A stretch of DNA of 11,199 bases from Russula earlei (taxonomy: Eukaryota > Basidiomycota > Agaricomycetes > Russulales > Russulaceae), in the NCBI GenBank assembly GCA_025769875.1, contig JAGFNK010001304.1, positions 1 to 11,199 of the forward strand. The letters run 5' to 3'. Positions within the stretch are counted from its first letter, which is position 1. The number at the start of each line of letters is the position of its first letter. Both the position numbers and the translations under genes were made by a program. The notes under the pieces were generated by a model. It worked only from the letters and a program-made list of their open reading frames with translations. It was not told the origin of the DNA and did no database searches. This document shows, piece by piece, positions 7,451 to 11,199 of this stretch.

Positions 7451-8943
7451 GCTGATGGAGGCACGGGCACAGTGTGCTCAAGAGGTTTCATATTTCTTCG
7501 AGAACCTGCGGATGTACACACAAATTTTGCCCACAAGCGTGTGCACAGTGTCACAAGTGCTATACGAGAAGGTTCCCGAGCGCCATGCCTCATCTTCCAA
7601 AGCATTGGGCCCTACCTACACCAATCTGCAGCCAATAAAGCTCCCAGGTGGAACCATTCTCCCTGCCCGGTCGACTGGTCGTCTCCTTGGTCAGGATGGG
7701 GAGGATTTCGTCACCGTATGATGGCAGTGTGAGCACTCTGGATGGAAACTCCCGGTCGAGGTCCTACATGGCTATGTCCGACGCAAATGCCTAATACCAG
7801 GTTTATCCACCCCTGTTGCAATGCAAGTGCTCCTGTCGGGAATCGCATGGCTTCGCAACCACCCGTAGTTCTTCGCCTAGAAGATATCGGACTTGAAATT
7901 GAACCTGATGAAGATGGTTTGGTTGTGGCTGCCGCACTCGACTTGCTTCATACCATCATATCAGACAATCAAGTCCTCACAGCACAGGTTCTCAGTTTGC
8001 TCGAAAACAGCGATCATGTTGGGACCAAGACAGATGGCGACTTGACGGGCCTGGTGCAACTGACGATGCTCATCCTCAACAATGCACTTATGCGCTCCGT
8101 GTGGCAGCGTAGCGGAGAATCTGCCCTTATAATGTCGGCCATGGGTCTACTTGTGGGACTGCTCTCACTCCCAGAGTATGCTCCATGCGTATGGCTATTT
8201 GTGCATGCATCGACTGCATTATTTGACTCTCCATGCAGTCATGGCGCTATGGCCGCTGAGCGTGCAGCGGAAACATACGCAGCCACGCAGGCACTGCTCC
8301 ATCTTGTTCATGCGTTGTGGACTGAAGCATCAGGTACTTTACTTGCACCACACCACACGATGGAAATGCCCGCTTGATTGAGATCAAGGAGGAGGTACTC
8401 CTTCGTGCGCTGCGTTTCGTTCACGTTGAAGGGTGGGTTAAGCACGTAGGGTGGAAATACATGCAGCTGGGGACGCGTTTCACGCTTGGGAAGCTCGTGT
8501 CAGGCTTGTATGCCGATATCCTCGATCAAGTACTGCTGGATAGGAAGGGTCTCTTGTCAATAGTCAGTCGGGCCATTTTTGAGGCGTTAGTGTCCAAGGC
8601 AACGACTTCCACTGTTGAGCCTCTGATCTCCGTGTTCACCAGCTTCGCTGTTGTCTCACGCCGGATTCGTGCAACCCATCATTTTAGCAATTTTCATTTT
8701 CTTGGCCTACACCTTGTTCGCCGATCCCACCTCCGTGCTTTGCATCTCTGCCTGATTTTCAAGCAGCGCATTTGTGTAGAGGAGGGGTCTTGCTTGCTGG
8801 AGCATGCCTTGTGTTCAAGGGCGAACAGCAGCAGCGGGTCGTTCGGCGGAGGACAACACAAGTCGGACCCTCTCGATGTCCTCACAAGGTTTGTCGAAGA
8901 TCCCTCTACCGATTCCACTGTTCCACTGGAATCCATCCATTTA

Positions 8944-8946
8944 TAA
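8944..8946 (+). other. NUP188: In-frame TAA inside the Nup188 relic
   Basis: The same frame reads on smoothly on both sides: ESIHL before it and YALYSSLSTLKF after it, in the place where family proteins have an uninterrupted helix. A CAA-to-TAA change (C to T) would explain it. No intron pair brackets it without removing conserved residues. Confidence 0.7.
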
Positions 8947-9528
8947 TATGCACTATACTCATCATTGTCGACCTTGAAGTTTTCTGGCCCATCCATGGTT
9001 GGTCAATCATCCGATTCAGAAGCAACAGTCGTGGCACTGGTGGGGGTGGCTCGACATCCATACCACGACTTGGACTTGCGGCTTGGTGTATGGCATTTTA
9101 TGGCACTCACCATAGAAACAGAGCCCGCCCTTGGTCACCCTTTCATCGTGGGCCATTTTCGGGCTCCCAAAGAGGAATCCACTGAGGATAAAGGGAAAAG
9201 TAAACGTGTGAGCACACTCGATGCTGCTAGGGAGATGCTTGCGAACTGGAACGAGTACTGGGAGACAAATCCATGGCTGCTTTCGGCTGTTTTGGGTTTC
9301 CTGACAGTTGTATGGCAATGCGGGTGGGATCATCAGTCGACATTAATCAATATCAGGAAGAATTCGGAGTTCTGGAGTCAGCTCGCCGCACTTGCCAAGG
9401 AAGAAATATGTCCAGCACCGGAGTACAAGAGCAAGGAGCTGGTTGAGATGGCCGGATATCCGTGTGCCGCATACCACGAGAGTATCTCGTCTCATTCGTA
9501 TCGGGTGCTATCCAAAGCTTTTGCAATA

Positions 9529-9531
9529 TGA
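9529..9531 (+). other. NUP188: In-frame TGA inside the Nup188 relic
   Basis: The frame reads SYRVLSKAFAI before it and IIALDIG after it, which together resemble the family segment of the form SYRxxxKAxAxxIIALDIG. A CGA-to-TGA change at a CpG would produce this stop. It lies well inside the conserved region. Confidence 0.7.
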
Positions 9532-10126
9532 ATCATCGCACTCGATATTGGCTTGACCCGGCCCTGTCAGCCAGGGAACATTGAGCAAAGCCCCAACCAA
9601 AGCATTTTCGAATCTGAGGAGCAGTTTTCGAATGAACTCCACGAAGCGATCTTCAATGCCTACGACCCGACTCTTTATGAAGATTTTGCAGAGAAAGCCG
9701 AAGGACACTTGCCGGACTTGGTTTTTGAACACTATGAATCAAGGGAGCTGGTCGGAGAGTGCGAGCTGGGGAATGACTTTGCCTTCGCAAGCAAGCTTCT
9801 TCAGTTGCGAATGGAGCTTTCCAACATTGAATCTATGGACACAACTGTAGCCCATGCCAACGAACTTATTCATACGCTCTTCTCCATCAACCTCAACCTC
9901 TCCCTAGTGTATGCATCAACCCAACTTGGTCAATCGTGGCAAGCATTTCTAGTCAAAGTTGCGCCTTTTTTACAAGGTGATATCAAATTTCGTCCTGTCG
10001 TAATGTCGCTTGCATCATCGATATCTGCTTCAATCGCGAAAGAGAAGCGCTCTGGGGAAATCATTCTCACTGCTCATGGTGTTCACTTAGCGATCCTTCT
10101 CGCACTGCCGGAATTAGTTCTCGGGC

Positions 10127-10661
10127 ACCCAAAGTCAACCACTGACTACATCACAGCCCCAAGTACAACCGCCAATGCAACCTCAACCTCAACCCACATC
10201 TCAGCCTCCTTCGCTTCCCCTTAATCTAGGGCAAATGGCAAATACCGATGTTGCAGATTTGCAGGCTAAACTCAAGCAAGTGGAGATACGCATCACCAAG
10301 ATGCGGAACAGGCAAATGGAGGCAGCACAAGCCGGGCATAACGAAGGAGGCGAAACAGTACAACATCACGCTCGCTCAGTAGATGGCCGTGTACAAAAAG
10401 GGTCGTGAGTTCGTGATGAAAGTGATGCAGGCAAAGAAATTTCTGGGGTCGGGGCAGGCACAGGGATCATCGCAGCCTCATGACTCCGCACCGAATTCCA
10501 ATACAAGGCCGCAACCGACGCCCACCGTGTCTGCGACCCCTCAGTCGACACCATCTACAGGACTTACAATCTGCACCACAAGTGGCAACACTGTAGAAAC
10601 CGAGAATACCAATGACCCCGAACACAACATCGACAACATATTTGTCACCAATGAACCTTAA
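10127..10661 (+). pseudogene. Relic of a Q/P-rich, basic helical protein
   Basis: Just past the end of Nup188 similarity, another frame opens (from 10118) with a Q/P-rich stretch (QPPMQPQPQPTSQPP), followed by a charged, probably coiled-coil segment, DLQAKLKQVEIRITKMRNRQ (10254-10314). A frame change near 10320-10330 leads to PGITKEAKQYNITLAQ, then a TAG at 10380-10382, then MAVYKKGREFVMKVMQAKK (10383-10440), and a S/T/P-rich tail to the stop at 10659. The residues before and after the TAG read as one helix if the stop is taken as CAG. It may be a transcription- or chromatin-related Q-rich protein, but I recognise no specific family. It could be the 3' half of the proline-rich relic upstream (6523-7450). 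Confidence 0.45.
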
Positions 10662-10898
10662 CTTCAAACCGAGGGCAAGCATGGGCCCTGGCTCAACTGC
10701 AGCACTACTCCAGGGATCCATTTAGAGGTTGGCATGGGATGTTATAGTAGTAGGAGTGGGTTCGGTAATTGCGAGGACAGGGACTACTCTGATATCCATA
10801 AGGACTGTGATAGCTGAGCCAGATAACACAACCCATTTAGAGAAATCTATAAATGTGGATTTGATTCATTGACGATACCTTGTATATGTACAAAAAGC

Positions 10899-10904
10899 AA
10901 TAAA
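10899..10904 (+). terminator. AATAAA poly(A) signal
   Basis: AATAAA lies 238 bases after the stop at 10661, preceded by a U/A-rich stretch with tgtatatgtac, which is like the efficiency elements of fungal 3' ends. It fits the original transcript end of the Q/P-rich relic. Confidence 0.4.
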
Positions 10905-11199
10905 CGATGATTACAATGTAAGTCAACATGCGTGCGTGCCTGTGCTGCAAGAGGAAGATGTTCGCCCGAGGGGACGGTGAGACTAGATGTTGAGGGAGAG
11001 AGAGGGAGTGAGAAGGGAGTGAGAGGGATGAGCCAAGAAGGTCTTTCTCGATGGGAGGCGGCCGCACGCACGAGTCGGTCGAAGTGGGGTCAAAGGGCTG
11101 CTATTGTCGGAAATTGTTATCTGAATTGTTCTTGTTGTTGTTGTGTATGCTACTACAGAGTAGCTAGTGGGTTATATACATCGAGACCAAGGGGTGGAC
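10905..11199. other. Intergenic DNA, possible promoter of a further gene
   Basis: No coding frame is seen. It holds a GA-rich purine tract (10991-11032), whose minus-strand form is a C/T tract like those in fungal promoters, a (TTG)n run at 11127-11144 and a ttatatac motif at about 11172. A gene reading leftward or rightward from here could use these, but none is visible in the window. Confidence 0.35.

Larger units (their letters stand above)
7455..10125 (+). pseudogene. NUP188: Nup188 nucleoporin fragment, broken
   Basis: Nup188 is a large alpha-helical scaffold protein of the inner ring of the nuclear pore complex, usually about 1,700-2,100 residues. The relic covers about 890 codons from its middle and later part. 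Blocks resembling the family, in order: a PIKLPGGTILPARSTGRLL block with EHSGWK just after it (7640-7760), a VLRLEDIGLEIEPDED block (7867-7910), a long helical region ending near LVHALWTE (8325), EVLLRALRFVHVEGW (8390-8440), KATTSTVEPLIS (8596-8630), CLLEHALCSR (8794-8823), VGVARHPYHDLDLRL (9042-9085), ALGHPFIVGHF, WETNPWLLSAVLGFL (9255-9310) and IIALDIG (9532-9552), and it ends in RSGEIILTAHGVHLAIL near 10110. Breaks: TGA 7719, a frame change between about 7800 and 7845, a frame change at about 8345-8358, TAA 8944, TGA 9529. The C-terminal end of the family protein (several hundred residues) is absent; sequence similarity stops near 10125. No introns are visible. Confidence 0.75.

Noticed and set aside
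7801..7827. Possible tiny intron at the frame change near 7800
   Set aside because: Only 27 bases between GT and AG, too short for a fungal spliceosomal intron; a frameshift is more likely.
8334..8382. Possible 49-base intron in the Nup188 relic (GT at 8334, AG at 8381-8382)
   Set aside because: Removing it puts the following conserved block (EVLLRALRFVH) out of frame and quickly gives a stop; none of the nearby AG sites restores the frame. A small indel in the acc/aca repeat at 8345-8358 explains the frame change better.
10837..11071. Minus-strand frames in the right flank
   Set aside because: Composed largely of the complement of the GA-rich tract and the 3' end region; low complexity and no support.

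Overview
This looks like a repeat-rich, decaying stretch of fungal nuclear DNA, most likely from a mushroom-forming basidiomycete (Agaricomycetes). The main reason is that the best recognisable protein, on the + strand from about 7455 to 10125, reads as the middle-to-late part of the nuclear pore scaffold protein Nup188, with blocks that resemble basidiomycete members of that family. AATAAA-type poly(A) signals, TATA boxes in LTR-like segments and dense repeats agree with a fungal genome. There is no bacterial-style operon or ribosome-binding architecture. All family calls are from reading the translated sequence; no search was run.

Layout. (1) 1-3254, minus strand: a tightly packed row of four unrecognised reading frames. 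They run 3254->2127 (with a frame-shifted continuation to 1955), 1885->1100, 1005->445, and 378->1, which is open at the window edge. The two middle frames have no ATG start and one has no methionine codon at all, so they look like pieces of a broken or spliced larger coding region rather than complete genes. (2) 3260-3785: upstream flank of that row, with a cluster of CRE-like TGACGTCA motifs and then a 201-bp LTR-like sequence in the same orientation. (3) 3786-6172: non-coding, made of transposon debris. It includes a minus-strand LTR-like segment and a plus-strand LTR-like segment that diverge from a perfect 16-bp palindrome at 5321-5336, followed by a second, inverted copy of the 201-bp LTR-like sequence at 5972-6172. 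(4) 6180-6440: a hairpin-forming block and a duplicated 55-bp unit. (5) 6523-7450: remains of a proline-rich coding region. (6) 7455-10125: the Nup188 relic with several stops and frameshifts. (7) 10127-10661: remains of a Q/P-rich protein ending in a basic helical stretch, with a poly(A) signal at 10899. (8) 10905-11199: probable intergenic or promoter DNA of the next gene.

Nothing in the window is clearly an intact, functional gene. The most informative pattern is a truncated Nup188 fragment lying between two P/Q-rich segments that could be halves of one gene. Several of its stops are one C-to-T change away from a sense codon, and the two 201-bp repeats differ almost only by transitions, many at CpG. 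This suggests a repeat-rich region worn down by cytosine deamination. The candidate for something undescribed is the minus-strand ORF row behind the LTR-like sequence, which I cannot assign to any family.
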